Below are positions 1 to 7,046 of a stretch of 24,640 nucleotides of DNA, one piece after another. The DNA is from CAZXVW01 sp964644025 (GTDB taxonomy: Bacteria; Acidobacteriota; Terriglobia; Bryobacterales; Bryobacteraceae). How positions within the stretch are numbered: position 1 is the stretch's first letter; each line of letters begins with the position of its first letter. The notes under the pieces were generated by a model. That model was not told the origin of the DNA and did no database searches. It saw nothing but the letters and a program-made list of their open reading frames with translations. Both the position numbers and the translations under genes were made by a program. The stretch is taken from contig CAZXVW010000043.1 in NCBI GenBank assembly GCA_964644025.1, positions 1 to 24,640 of the forward strand, written 5' to 3'.

Positions 1-60
1 CACCTGTTGAGGGAACTCAGCACGCACCAGGCCAAAGCCTTCCGCCTGCCCGGTCTGTAG
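1..60 (+). CDS. Possible 3' end of a gene entering from the left edge
   Basis: Frame 1 is open from the first base to a TAG at 58-60 and would encode 19 residues ending KAFRLPGL. It lies convergent to the oxidoreductase gene that ends at 165. Nothing in so short a tail identifies a family, and an open frame of this size occurs by chance. The stretch from 61 to 164 shows no gene and no convincing terminator. Confidence 0.25.
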   Translation, partial: HLLRELSTHQAKAFRLPGL

Positions 61-164
61 CCAGAGACGAGAAACCCCTTTCCGTCCTTTTCCGCGTAGT
101 GTCAGTCAGATAGCGCTTGTTCGAGGCTGGAATTCCGGATGAGCGTGCAGGTGCGGACCGCACA

Positions 165-1325
165 TCAGCCACCAAGCTGCGGCACCTCGACCCAAGCGCG
201 CCTGGCCCAGGACTCCAGGCCCTTTTCGGCCAATTGGACGCCTTTGGCTCCCTCGAGCAGGTTCCAGCGGAACGGCTCGTCCTTCACTACGTGCCGCAGG
301 AAAAGCTCCCACTCGGCTTTGAAGGCGTTGTCGTACGCCTGGAGGTTGGGCACCCGCTGCCAGCCGTCGAAATAGTCGATGAGGCTTTCGACGTCCGGGT
401 TCCAGACGGGGCGGGGCGTGGCGCCGTAAGGCTGGATCCAGCAATCCCGGAGGCCCGCGACGGCCGTGCCGCGCGTACCATCCACCTGCAGGGTGAGCAG
501 GTCATCGCGGCGGACACGCACGCACCAGGATGAATTGATGTGGGCGATGACGCCGCCCGCCAGCTCGAAGGTGGCATAGGCGGCGTCGTCAGCGGTGCAC
601 TGGTAGGGATTGCCGTTTTCATCCCGGCGCTGCTTGATGTGCGTGGCGCCGAGGCAGGAGACGGCTTTCACTTCCCCGAACAGATTGTCCAGTACGTAGC
701 GCCAGTGGCAGAGCATGTCGGTGATGATGCCGCCGCCGTCTTCCTTGCGGTAGTTCCAGGAGGGCCGCTGGGCGGGAACCGGATCACCGGCGAAAACCCA
801 ATAGCCGAATTCGCCGCGCACCGACAAGATCTGGCCGAAGAAGCCGGTTTCCCGGAGCATTTTCAGTTTCAGCAGCCCGGGGAGCCACAGCTTGTCCTGG
901 ACCACGCCATGCTTGACGCCCGCTTTCTTCGCCAGCCGGTACAGCTCGTAGGCCGCGGCGGCGGAGTGGGCGCTCGGCTTCTCGCAATAGACGTGCTTGC
1001 CCGCCTCGATAGCCTTCTTGACCGCATCGAAGCGGCGGAGCGTCGTCTGGGCGTCGAAATAGATCACGTTGCGGGAATCGGCCAGAGCTTCATCGAGGTT
1101 GGTAGTCATCTTGCTTACCCCGGACATTTCGGCGAGCCTGGCCAGCTTGGCCGGATTCCGGCCCACCAGGACCGGGTCCGGCATGATCACCTCCTGGTCA
1201 GTGAGCCGGACTCCGCCCTGCCGGATGATGGCCACAATCGAGCGCATCAGGTGCTGGTTGGTCCCCATGCGCCCGGTGACGCCGTTCATGATGATCCCGA
1301 TCTTGTGTACGGTTGCTTCCGCCAC
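165..1325 (-). CDS. Gfo/Idh/MocA-family NAD(P)-dependent oxidoreductase
   Basis: A 386-residue protein of the Gfo/Idh/MocA superfamily, whose members oxidise or reduce sugars and sugar-like alcohols with NAD(P). The N-terminal Rossmann region has a glycine motif GVTGRMG (about 15-21), and the family signature EKP is at 115-117 in HVYCEKPSAHS. The C-terminal half has the usual substrate-domain pattern, with DGGGIITDMLCHW as the likely catalytic stretch. I chose the GTG at 1325 because AAAGGAG lies seven to eight bases upstream and the protein then starts just before the Rossmann fold; longer reading-frame extensions overlap the cupin gene and look like noise. It follows the cupin stop by two bases, so the two are probably translated together. 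There is no signal peptide, unlike the second family member in this window. The substrate cannot be read from sequence. Confidence 0.9.
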   Translation of the reverse strand: MAEATVHKIGIIMNGVTGRMGTNQHLMRSIVAIIRQGGVRLTDQEVIMPDPVLVGRNPAKLARLAEMSGVSKMTTNLDEALADSRNVIYFDAQTTLRRFDAVKKAIEAGKHVYCEKPSAHSAAAAYELYRLAKKAGVKHGVVQDKLWLPGLLKLKMLRETGFFGQILSVRGEFGYWVFAGDPVPAQRPSWNYRKEDGGGIITDMLCHWRYVLDNLFGEVKAVSCLGATHIKQRRDENGNPYQCTADDAAYATFELAGGVIAHINSSWCVRVRRDDLLTLQVDGTRGTAVAGLRDCWIQPYGATPRPVWNPDVESLIDYFDGWQRVPNLQAYDNAFKAEWELFLRHVVKDEPFRWNLLEGAKGVQLAEKGLESWARRAWVEVPQLGG

Positions 1326-1327
1326 CG

Positions 1328-1801
1328 CTAACTCCTTTCCGTCGCGCCTGTTCCGGCTTCTGCTTTCCCAGTGAATTGCGGTTGCGCGCCCGCGGGCAGC
1401 GGCGGCGCGTCCACGCCGGCCCGGGGCAGCGTGCCCTCCAGTTCCTGCTTCCAATGCGCCACGTCGCCCGCCGGGCCGTAGCAATAGATCATCCGCATCG
1501 GGGCACTGCCGGTGTTGGTGAGCTGGTGGAACACGCGCGGCGGAATATAGACCGCCTGGCCGGCGGCCAGCGCTTGCCGCTCCTGGCCCAGGCACATTTC
1601 GCCGGCGCCTTCCAGGATCAGGTAAACCTCTTCCTGCTCGTGATTGTGCCAGGGCACCTGGCCGCCGCCCGGGGCAAGCGTCACCATCCCCATGCAGAAG
1701 TTCTGGCACTGGATGGGCGAAGCGCCGCCCGCGATATTCCGCGTGGTGCGCCGGGCCGGATAGCTCCGGCCCTTGATGTTGTTCAGGTCAGCAATGATCA
1801 T
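1328..1801 (-). CDS. Cupin-domain protein
   Basis: A 157-residue single-domain cupin, a small beta-barrel that usually binds a metal and acts as an isomerase, dioxygenase or sugar-binding protein. Cupin motif 1 is seen as WHNHEQEEVYLILEG with H52, H54 and E58 as metal ligands. Motif 2 is IPPRVFHQLTN with H92. This is a complete ligand set, so metal binding is likely. The ATG at 1801 is preceded by GGAG nine bases upstream; the longer frame upstream runs into the divergent promoter region and is composition noise. It is the first gene of a two-gene unit with the Gfo/Idh/MocA oxidoreductase, which begins two bases after its stop. The pairing suggests sugar or sugar-acid metabolism, but the reaction is unknown. 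The last 35 residues are Pro/Ala/Gly-rich and probably disordered. Confidence 0.87.
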   Translation of the reverse strand: MIIADLNNIKGRSYPARRTTRNIAGGASPIQCQNFCMGMVTLAPGGGQVPWHNHEQEEVYLILEGAGEMCLGQERQALAAGQAVYIPPRVFHQLTNTGSAPMRMIYCYGPAGDVAHWKQELEGTLPRAGVDAPPLPAGAQPQFTGKAEAGTGATERS

Positions 1802-1861
1802 GAGAAGCTGCTCCGAAGATCCAAGGTAACAAATTCCCTTCCGGGTGGCTGGCGGCGGGTG

Positions 1862-1867
1862 CATAAT
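1862..1867 (+). promoter_or_regulatory. Candidate -10 box for the aminotransferase gene
   Basis: CATAAT (or TAATAT two bases on) sits 29 bases before the chosen ATG at 1897, with GGAGG at 1881-1885 between them. No good -35 hexamer is seen. The match fits the -10 boxes of other plus-strand genes in this window. Confidence 0.4.
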
Positions 1868-1896
1868 ATGGGCAGGACAAGGAGGTGCAAGAGCAG

Positions 1897-3222
1897 ATGA
1901 GCGCAAAGTTGCCGCGCCGGTCATTCGTGGGTGTAGGCTCAGCAATGGCCCTGCGGGCCGCCGCCGGCAGAAGCGTTACCGACCGGCCGGCGCTGCTGGG
2001 GGGCGATCCCGTCCGCAGGAAGAAATTCCCGTCCTGGCCCCAGGTGCGCCCGGAAGACGAGGCGAGCTGGCTGGATGTGCTGCGGGCGTGCAAGTGGTGG
2101 CGGAAACAGGGTCACTATGTCCGCGACTTTGAAAAAGCATGGGCCGGGCGGATGGGCGCGCGTTATTGCCTGGCCACGGCCAACGGAACCAGCGCGCTCA
2201 TGGCCTCGCTCAGCGCGCTCGAGGTGGGCCCGAAGGATGAAGTGCTCGTCACTCCGTACACGTTTATCGCCACCATCAACGCGATCCTGGCGATGTACGC
2301 GCTTCCGGTGTTCGTCGATACCGATCCAGAGACCCTGATGATCGACGCGGGGAAGATCGAGGCCGCCATCACGCCGCGAACGCGCTGCATTCTGCCGGTG
2401 CACATCGGTGGAAACGTGGCCGACATGGACACGATCCGCGCGATTTCGAGGAAACACAACATCCCCGTCGTTGAAGACGCCTGCCAGGCGCACCTGGCCG
2501 AATGGCGCCACCGGAAGGTTTCCACGCTGGGGGCCCTCGGTTGCTTCAGCTTCCAGAAATACAAGAACCTGCCCGGCGGCGAGGGCGGTGCGGTTATGAC
2601 CAACGACGAAGCGCTGTACCGCCACGCTTACGGATTCCACTCCCACTACCGCACGCCGCAGGAAGGGCCCGCCGATGCGAAGCAGTGCCGGAATGGTCTT
2701 AACCTGCGCATGGCGGAATTCCAGGCGGCGCTGTTGCTGGAGCAGATGAAGCGGATCGACGACAACGCCGCCCGGCGCGACCGCAACGCCGCCACGCTGG
2801 ACCGGTTGCTCGAAGACGTACCGGGCATCTCGCCGGTGAAGCGGTACCCCGGCTGCACGCGGAACGCCTATCACATGTACATGATGCGCTACGCCCCGGG
2901 GGCTTTCGGCGGGCTGGCAAGCGACCGCTTCGCCGCCGCATTGCGCGCCGAGGGGATTCCCGTCTCGACCGGCTACCAGCCTCTCAACAAGCATCCGTTC
3001 CTGGAAAACACCCTGAACTCGCGAACTTTCCGCGCCATTTACACCCGGGAGGAAATCAGCCGGTGGAGAGAACGGAACCACTGCCCGGTGAACGATCAGG
3101 TCTGCCGCCAGACGCTGTGGCTGAGCCAGCCCATCCTGCTGGGTGAAACATCGGATATGGAGGACATCGCGCTGGCGATGCGAAAGCTCCAGCGTCACGC
3201 CGAGCAGTTGCGGCGGGGTTAA
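1897..3222 (+). CDS. DegT/DnrJ/EryC1/StrS-family aminotransferase with Tat-like N-terminus
   Basis: A 441-residue PLP-dependent enzyme of the family that transaminates nucleotide-linked or free keto-sugars, or dehydrates them. The PLP lysine is K223 in FSFQKYKNLPGGEGG, and the aspartate that pairs with the pyridine nitrogen is D194 in VVEDACQAH. NGTSAL near residue 96 is the phosphate-binding turn. The N-terminus LPRRSFVGVGSAMALRA resembles a twin-arginine signal but is short and has no clear cleavage site. The ATG at 1897 is preceded by GGAGG eleven bases upstream; an in-frame GTG at 1885 overlaps that ribosome site and is less likely. The gene is divergent from the cupin/oxidoreductase pair and ends four bases before the obgE stop. 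A role in the same sugar pathway as that pair is inference. Whether the protein is really exported is uncertain, since most relatives are cytoplasmic. Confidence 0.9.
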   Translation: MSAKLPRRSFVGVGSAMALRAAAGRSVTDRPALLGGDPVRRKKFPSWPQVRPEDEASWLDVLRACKWWRKQGHYVRDFEKAWAGRMGARYCLATANGTSALMASLSALEVGPKDEVLVTPYTFIATINAILAMYALPVFVDTDPETLMIDAGKIEAAITPRTRCILPVHIGGNVADMDTIRAISRKHNIPVVEDACQAHLAEWRHRKVSTLGALGCFSFQKYKNLPGGEGGAVMTNDEALYRHAYGFHSHYRTPQEGPADAKQCRNGLNLRMAEFQAALLLEQMKRIDDNAARRDRNAATLDRLLEDVPGISPVKRYPGCTRNAYHMYMMRYAPGAFGGLASDRFAAALRAEGIPVSTGYQPLNKHPFLENTLNSRTFRAIYTREEISRWRERNHCPVNDQVCRQTLWLSQPILLGETSDMEDIALAMRKLQRHAEQLRRG

Positions 3223-3226
3223 AGTT

Positions 3227-4222
3227 TCAGGCGAGCACTTGCGCCGCGATGGCCCGCGTGAGCTCGCGGATGCCCTCGCCGGTCACAGCGGAGATCTTGA
3301 AAAACGGCAGCTTACGGGCGGCGGCGAGTCCCGCGAGGCTGTTGACGCGGCTGGGCTCCTGGGCGGCATCCATCTTGGTGGCTACCACCAGCATCGGCTT
3401 TGCCGCCAACTCATGGCTAAAGCTGGCCAGCTCGGCCATGATCACGTCGAAGTCTTTCGCCGGGTCGCGTCCGCCGGCCTCGGAGACATCCACCAGGTGG
3501 AGGAGAAGCCTGGTTCGCTCGATGTGGCGCAGGAAGCGGGTGCCAAGCCCATGCCCTTGATGCGCGCCCTCGATCAAGCCCGGGATGTCGGCCACCACAA
3601 AGGTTCGTTCATCCTCGAGATGGACAACGCCGAGACACGGCTCCAGCGTCGTGAATGGATAGGCCGCGATCTTTGGGCGGGCGGCTGAAATCCGCGAGAT
3701 GAGGGTGGACTTGCCGGCGTTTGGAAAGCCGACCAGGCCGGCGTCGGCGAGCAGTTTCAGCTCGAGGCGCAAGCGCCTTTCCTCGCCTGGGAAGCCGGGT
3801 TCGTGCTCGGTCGGTGTCTGGTGGGTCGAGGTGGCGAACCGGGCGTTCCCGCGGCCCCCGCGGCCGCCCAGCGCGACCACGAACCTCTCGCCGGGCCGGG
3901 TGAAATCGTGGATCAGCTCTCCCGTCTCGCTATCGTAGACGATGGTGCCAACCGGGACCGGAACCTCCGCCGCGGCCCCGTTTCGCCCGGTTTTGTTGGA
4001 GCCTTCCCCATGGCGGCCGCGCTCAGCCCTGTGTTCGGGATTGAAGCGCAGGTGCAGAAGCGTGTTGTAGTGCTGGCTGGCCACCAGGACCACGTCGCCC
4101 CCGCGTCCGCCGTCGCCTCCGCTCGGCCCTCCCTTGGGAACGTATTTTTCCCTCCGGAACGCGAGGCAGCCGTTGCCACCATCGCCGGCCTTTACGCGGA
4201 TGTTGACTTCATCGATGAACAT
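3227..4222 (-). CDS. obgE: Obg-family GTPase (ObgE/CgtA)
   Basis: A 331-residue GTPase that acts in late assembly of the large ribosomal subunit and in stress signalling. The N-terminal glycine-rich Obg fold is clear (AGDGGNGCLAFRREKYVPKG and following, up to about 155). The G domain follows: G1 GFPNAGKS at 165-172, switch I PFTTLEP, G3 DIPG at 212-215, G4 TKMD at 282-285 and G5 SAVTGEG from 311. G4 has Thr where most GTPases have Asn; I believe this occurs in other Obg proteins. The protein ends right after the G domain, so the C-terminal OCT domain of some homologues is absent. The ATG at 4222 has GAGGGG just upstream. It is the third gene of a conserved rplU-rpmA-obgE order, but a terminator-like hairpin lies between rpmA and obgE, and I see no promoter after that hairpin. 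Confidence 0.97.
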   Translation of the reverse strand: MFIDEVNIRVKAGDGGNGCLAFRREKYVPKGGPSGGDGGRGGDVVLVASQHYNTLLHLRFNPEHRAERGRHGEGSNKTGRNGAAAEVPVPVGTIVYDSETGELIHDFTRPGERFVVALGGRGGRGNARFATSTHQTPTEHEPGFPGEERRLRLELKLLADAGLVGFPNAGKSTLISRISAARPKIAAYPFTTLEPCLGVVHLEDERTFVVADIPGLIEGAHQGHGLGTRFLRHIERTRLLLHLVDVSEAGGRDPAKDFDVIMAELASFSHELAAKPMLVVATKMDAAQEPSRVNSLAGLAAARKLPFFKISAVTGEGIRELTRAIAAQVLA

Positions 4223-4249
4223 CGCCGCCCCTCATCCGGCGGCCGACCG

Positions 4250-4287
4250 GAAACAAAAACGGCCGCCTGGTGCGAGGGCAGGCGGCC
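4250..4287 (-). terminator. Terminator-like hairpin between rpmA and obgE
   Basis: On the minus strand a perfect nine-base-pair stem (GGCCGCCTG at 4261-4269 with CAGGCGGCC at 4279-4287, nine-base loop) is followed by GTTTTTGTTT. This has the form of a rho-independent terminator. It lies 27 bases after the rpmA stop and 28 bases before the obgE start, so it would set the ratio of ribosomal protein to GTPase transcripts if it only partly terminates. Confidence 0.65.
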
Positions 4288-4314
4288 TGGGAATTCGCAA
4301 AGGAACCGGACCTT

Positions 4315-4578
4315 TCAGGCTTCCGGACCGCGGCGGATACTGATGAACTTGCCCAGGCGGCCGCGGTCGCGGAACTCAACGATGCCAGGAATCCTGGCAA
4401 ACAGCGTGTCGTCCTTGCCCCGGCCGACGTTATCTCCTGGCTTGTAACGGGTGCCCCGCTGGCGGACCAGAATGGAGCCGCCGCGAACGAACTGGCCGCC
4501 AAACGCCTTGATGCCGAGCCGCTGGGCGTTGGAGTCGCGCCCGTTTTTCGAACTGCCTAAACCCTTTTTATGCGCCAT
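4315..4578 (-). CDS. rpmA: 50S ribosomal protein L27
   Basis: An 87-residue L27, the large-subunit protein whose N-terminal arm reaches toward the peptidyl-transferase centre. The start MAHKKGLGSSKNGRDSN is the classical L27 N-terminus, with no extra cleavable leader of the Firmicutes type. GQFVRGGSILVRQRGT and GDNVGRGKDDTLFA are the conserved body. The length is normal. It starts eight bases after the rplU stop, with GAGCGGAAC just upstream of the ATG, so the two are co-transcribed and probably co-translated. A terminator-like hairpin follows it. Confidence 0.98.
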   Translation of the reverse strand: MAHKKGLGSSKNGRDSNAQRLGIKAFGGQFVRGGSILVRQRGTRYKPGDNVGRGKDDTLFARIPGIVEFRDRGRLGKFISIRRGPEA

Positions 4579-4587
4579 GTTCCGCTC

Positions 4588-4899
4588 CTAGACGAGGATT
4601 TCCTTCACCGTCAGCCGGGTGAGATTCTGCCGGTGGCCGATGGTGCGCTTGTATTGTTTCTTTCGCTTGAACTTGAATACCGTTATTTTCTTGCCCCGAG
4701 GGTGCGCAATGATAGTAGCCTTGACTCTAGCGGCCGCCACGTCCTCTCCGGTCAGCAGCTCGCCGGAGTCGCTGGAAACGGCCAGGACCTTGTCCAGCTC
4801 GACGTCGGAGCCGGGCTCACCGGCCAATGTTTCCACTTCGATTGTGTCCCCGGGCGACACGCGATATTGTTTTCCTCCGGTTTCAACTACTGCGTACAT
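4588..4899 (-). CDS. rplU: 50S ribosomal protein L21
   Basis: A 103-residue L21, a primary large-subunit protein that binds 23S rRNA. MYAVVETGGKQYRVSPGD at the start and the basic FKFKRKKQYKRTIGHRQ near the end are the family signatures. The ATG at 4899 is preceded by GAGGA with seven bases of spacing; a longer upstream frame exists but has no family similarity and would contain the leader. It is the first gene of rplU-rpmA-obgE, with a TATAAA box about 90 bases upstream. Confidence 0.97.
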   Translation of the reverse strand: MYAVVETGGKQYRVSPGDTIEVETLAGEPGSDVELDKVLAVSSDSGELLTGEDVAAARVKATIIAHPRGKKITVFKFKRKKQYKRTIGHRQNLTRLTVKEILV

Positions 4900-4955
4900 G
4901 GCAATCCTCAGTTCTGTTTCACGCTGTGGGAGTCTACTCGTCTCGAGGTACACCC

Positions 4956-4973
4956 GGGAGCCTGCGAGCTCCC
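4956..4973 (-). promoter_or_regulatory. Hairpin in the rplU leader
   Basis: GGGAGC and GCTCCC form a perfect six-base-pair stem with a six-base loop inside the roughly 80-base leader of rplU. Ribosomal-protein operons are often autoregulated through leader structures, so this is a candidate binding site for a ribosomal protein. That role is inference; I cannot match it to a known leader family. Confidence 0.3.
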
Positions 4974-4989
4974 CGCCATCAGCGACCAT

Positions 4990-5018
4990 TTTATAACATG
5001 GCAGCACCCTTCTGCCAC
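4990..5018 (-). promoter_or_regulatory. Candidate promoter of rplU-rpmA-obgE
   Basis: On the minus strand TATAAA (4995 down to 4990) is preceded after 17 bases by GTGGCA (5018 down to 5013), which matches four of six positions of TTGACA. Transcription would begin near 4982, giving a leader of about 80 bases before the rplU start at 4899. Confidence 0.5.
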
Positions 5019-5104
5019 TGGCGTTGGCCTGGCTCCCCCGGCAGAAGGCATTCCGGCGAGTCAGTGAGCGGGGCGGTAGCAAGTCACCCGCGCGGACTGA
5101 GGGT

Positions 5105-5153
5105 CTGGTCCCTGGTCGCTGGTCCCTGGTCGCTGGTCCCTGGTCGCTGGTCT
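5105..5153 (+). repeat. Heptamer tandem repeat, seven copies of CTGGTCN
   Basis: Seven units of seven bases run head to tail, with the last base alternating C, G, C, G, C, G and ending in T, so the array can also be read as three exact 14-base units (5107-5148). It lies in the spacer between divergent rplU and the coiled-coil gene, about 14 bases upstream of a TATAAT box. It has no spacers and is not a CRISPR array. It resembles the short tandem heptamers known from cyanobacteria only in general form. Confidence 0.85.
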
Positions 5154-5167
5154 GCAGGTGCGGGTCT

Positions 5168-5173
5168 TATAAT
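5168..5173 (+). promoter_or_regulatory. Consensus -10 box (TATAAT) of the coiled-coil gene
   Basis: A perfect TATAAT lies 26 bases before the ATG at 5200. The expected -35 position falls at the end of the heptamer repeat and has no TTGACA-like hexamer. The leader would be about 20 bases. Confidence 0.55.
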
Positions 5174-5199
5174 CGTGGGTGAGGGAGCGGCGGCGCGCC

Positions 5200-6927
5200 A
5201 TGAAAGGGCATCTCATCACTGCATTGCTGCTGATTGCGGCCTCATGGTGCGCTTGGGCACAGACGCCGGAAACCAAGGTCCACGAACTGGAGAAACGGCC
5301 CGTCTTCCGGATCGACGTGGTCGAGAAGATTACCGTCGCCATCAACTACCGCCACCGCAGCGGGGCCACCACCATCGACTTTCGCGGAACGCCGCTCATG
5401 CCGCGGGCCCGGGGTGAGGCCAAGGTTGAGAGCAAACGGGGATACATCGAAATTGAGGCCGAGTTCAAGAACCTGAAGCCGGCGATCACCTTCGGCGCCG
5501 AGTATCTCACCTACGTCTTGTGGGCCATCACTCCGGAGGGCCGGGCAGCCAATCTCGGCGAAATCCTGGTAAAGAACGGGCGCAGCAAGCTGAACGTTAC
5601 CACCGAATTGCAGGTCTTCGGCCTGGTGGTGACCGCCGAGCCGTACTTCGCCGTGCGCCAGCCCAGTGACCTGGTGGTGCTGGAGAACGAAGTCCGGCCG
5701 GAGACCAAGGGTAAGATTGAGGTGATCGACGCCAAGTATGAACTGCTGAAGCGAGGCCAGTATGAGCCGCTCGCCAACCCGCTGGCTCTCACGGTCGATC
5801 CCCGGGTCCCACTGGAGCTCTACGAGGCCCGCAACGCGGTCCAGATCGCCCGCTCGATGGGCGCGGACCGTTACGCCGAGGATATCTTTTTGAAGGCGGA
5901 ACGAAGTCTCCGCCAGGCCGAAGCTTACCAGGCCAGAAACGCCGGAAAGAAACCGGTGGCGATGCTTGCCCGGGAAGCTGTCCAGAGAGCCGAAGATGCG
6001 CGCGAGATCGCGGTGCGGCGCCGCGAGCAGGAAAGACTGGCCAGGGAACGCGAGGAGGCCGCCCGCCGGGAAGCGGCCGCCAGGGCTGCCGCCGAGGCCG
6101 AGGCACAGCGGAGAGCCGCCGAAGAGGCCAGGCGCCGCGAGCGGGAGGAAGCGGTTCGCCAGGCCCGCGCCGAGGCCGAGCGGGAAGCAGCCGCGCGCAA
6201 GCGTCTGGAAGCCGAACTGGCAGCAGCGCGGCAAGAGGCCGCCAAAGCCAGGGAAGAGGCCCGGCAGGCGATGCAATTATTGAAGGAACGCACGGCCAGC
6301 TTTGGCCAAGAGCGGGCTCGGTGGGAGCAAGAGCGCGCCCGGCGGGAACAGGAGGACATGGAACGGCGGCGCCGCCTGGAGGAACTTGAAAAAGCCAAGC
6401 GGCGGGTGGAGATCTACGGCCAGCTCAGCCGAATCCTTCGTACCCGGGACACCGACGAGGGCCTGCTCGTCGAAATTCCCGCCGAGTGGTTCGCGGCTGA
6501 TGAGGCGCAGCTCAGCCCTGGCGGGCGGGAGACCCTGGCCTTAATCGCCGGGGTTTTGCTGGCTCACCCGGGGCTCGCCTTTTCCGCGCGGGTGCGAGCG
6601 TCTCCAGAGCAGGCCGACGGCGAAGCCCCCGGCGATGCCACTGCCGAGACCAACAAGGTTGAGGCGGCGGATCCCGGTACCGAAGCCAGCGAGGTTCAGG
6701 CGGCGAGGCCGGGCGCCAGGCCCGGTGCGGCTGAGCCGGTGAATCTGGCCGGCGAAAGGCTCGCGGCGGTCCGGGATTACCTCGAGGGCCTGGGTGTGCC
6801 GGAGGCGGCCCGCCAGACCGCGGAGCTTGTTGAAAAGTCTCCTACCCCGGGGGAAGGTGGTGGCAACGGGCCGCCGCCGGACGGCCCGATCGAACTTCTT
6901 ATCACCGGCGCCCCGATCGGTCTGTAA
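5200..6927 (+). CDS. Secreted coiled-coil protein with degenerate OmpA-like C-terminus
   Basis: A 575-residue envelope protein of unknown function. A signal peptide is clear (KGHLITALLLIAASWCAWA then QTPE). Residues 30-200 form a mainly beta N-terminal region. Residues 250-403 are a long Arg/Glu/Ala-rich coiled coil of the TolA type. The end resembles an OmpA-like peptidoglycan-binding domain: WFAADEAQLSPGGRETLALIA, then NLAGERLAAVRDYLEGLGV, then IELLITG. Between the second and third family blocks an Ala/Glu/Pro-rich stretch of roughly 45 residues replaces the usual short G-H-T-D segment, so the conserved Asp is not evident, while the Arg of the helix is kept. I chose ATG 5200 because it begins the signal peptide; GTG 5179 adds seven charged residues. 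A periplasmic tether between membrane and wall is the likely role, which is inference. Confidence 0.8.
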   Translation: MKGHLITALLLIAASWCAWAQTPETKVHELEKRPVFRIDVVEKITVAINYRHRSGATTIDFRGTPLMPRARGEAKVESKRGYIEIEAEFKNLKPAITFGAEYLTYVLWAITPEGRAANLGEILVKNGRSKLNVTTELQVFGLVVTAEPYFAVRQPSDLVVLENEVRPETKGKIEVIDAKYELLKRGQYEPLANPLALTVDPRVPLELYEARNAVQIARSMGADRYAEDIFLKAERSLRQAEAYQARNAGKKPVAMLAREAVQRAEDAREIAVRRREQERLAREREEAARREAAARAAAEAEAQRRAAEEARRREREEAVRQARAEAEREAAARKRLEAELAAARQEAAKAREEARQAMQLLKERTASFGQERARWEQERARREQEDMERRRRLEELEKAKRRVEIYGQLSRILRTRDTDEGLLVEIPAEWFAADEAQLSPGGRETLALIAGVLLAHPGLAFSARVRASPEQADGEAPGDATAETNKVEAADPGTEASEVQAARPGARPGAAEPVNLAGERLAAVRDYLEGLGVPEAARQTAELVEKSPTPGEGGGNGPPPDGPIELLITGAPIGL

Positions 6928-7046
6928 GCCGAGCGGGAAACCGTCACCTTGAGACCGCCCTGCGGCCGGCGGCGCATTTCCCTCGCGCAACAGGATCAGC
7001 AGCGATCATCGCATCGCGCGCCCGGTACGCGGCAACCAGCACCCGC

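Noticed and set aside
540..1331. Plus-strand frame opposite the first oxidoreductase
   Set aside because: It is antisense to a gene with the EKP signature, and no start signal or domain supports it.
1939..3198. A 419-codon minus-strand frame opposite the aminotransferase
   Set aside because: The aminotransferase has the PLP Lys and Asp motifs. The antisense product has no recognisable domain.
5105..5153. Tandem repeat considered as a CRISPR array
   Set aside because: The units are seven bases long with no spacers between them, and no cas gene is nearby.
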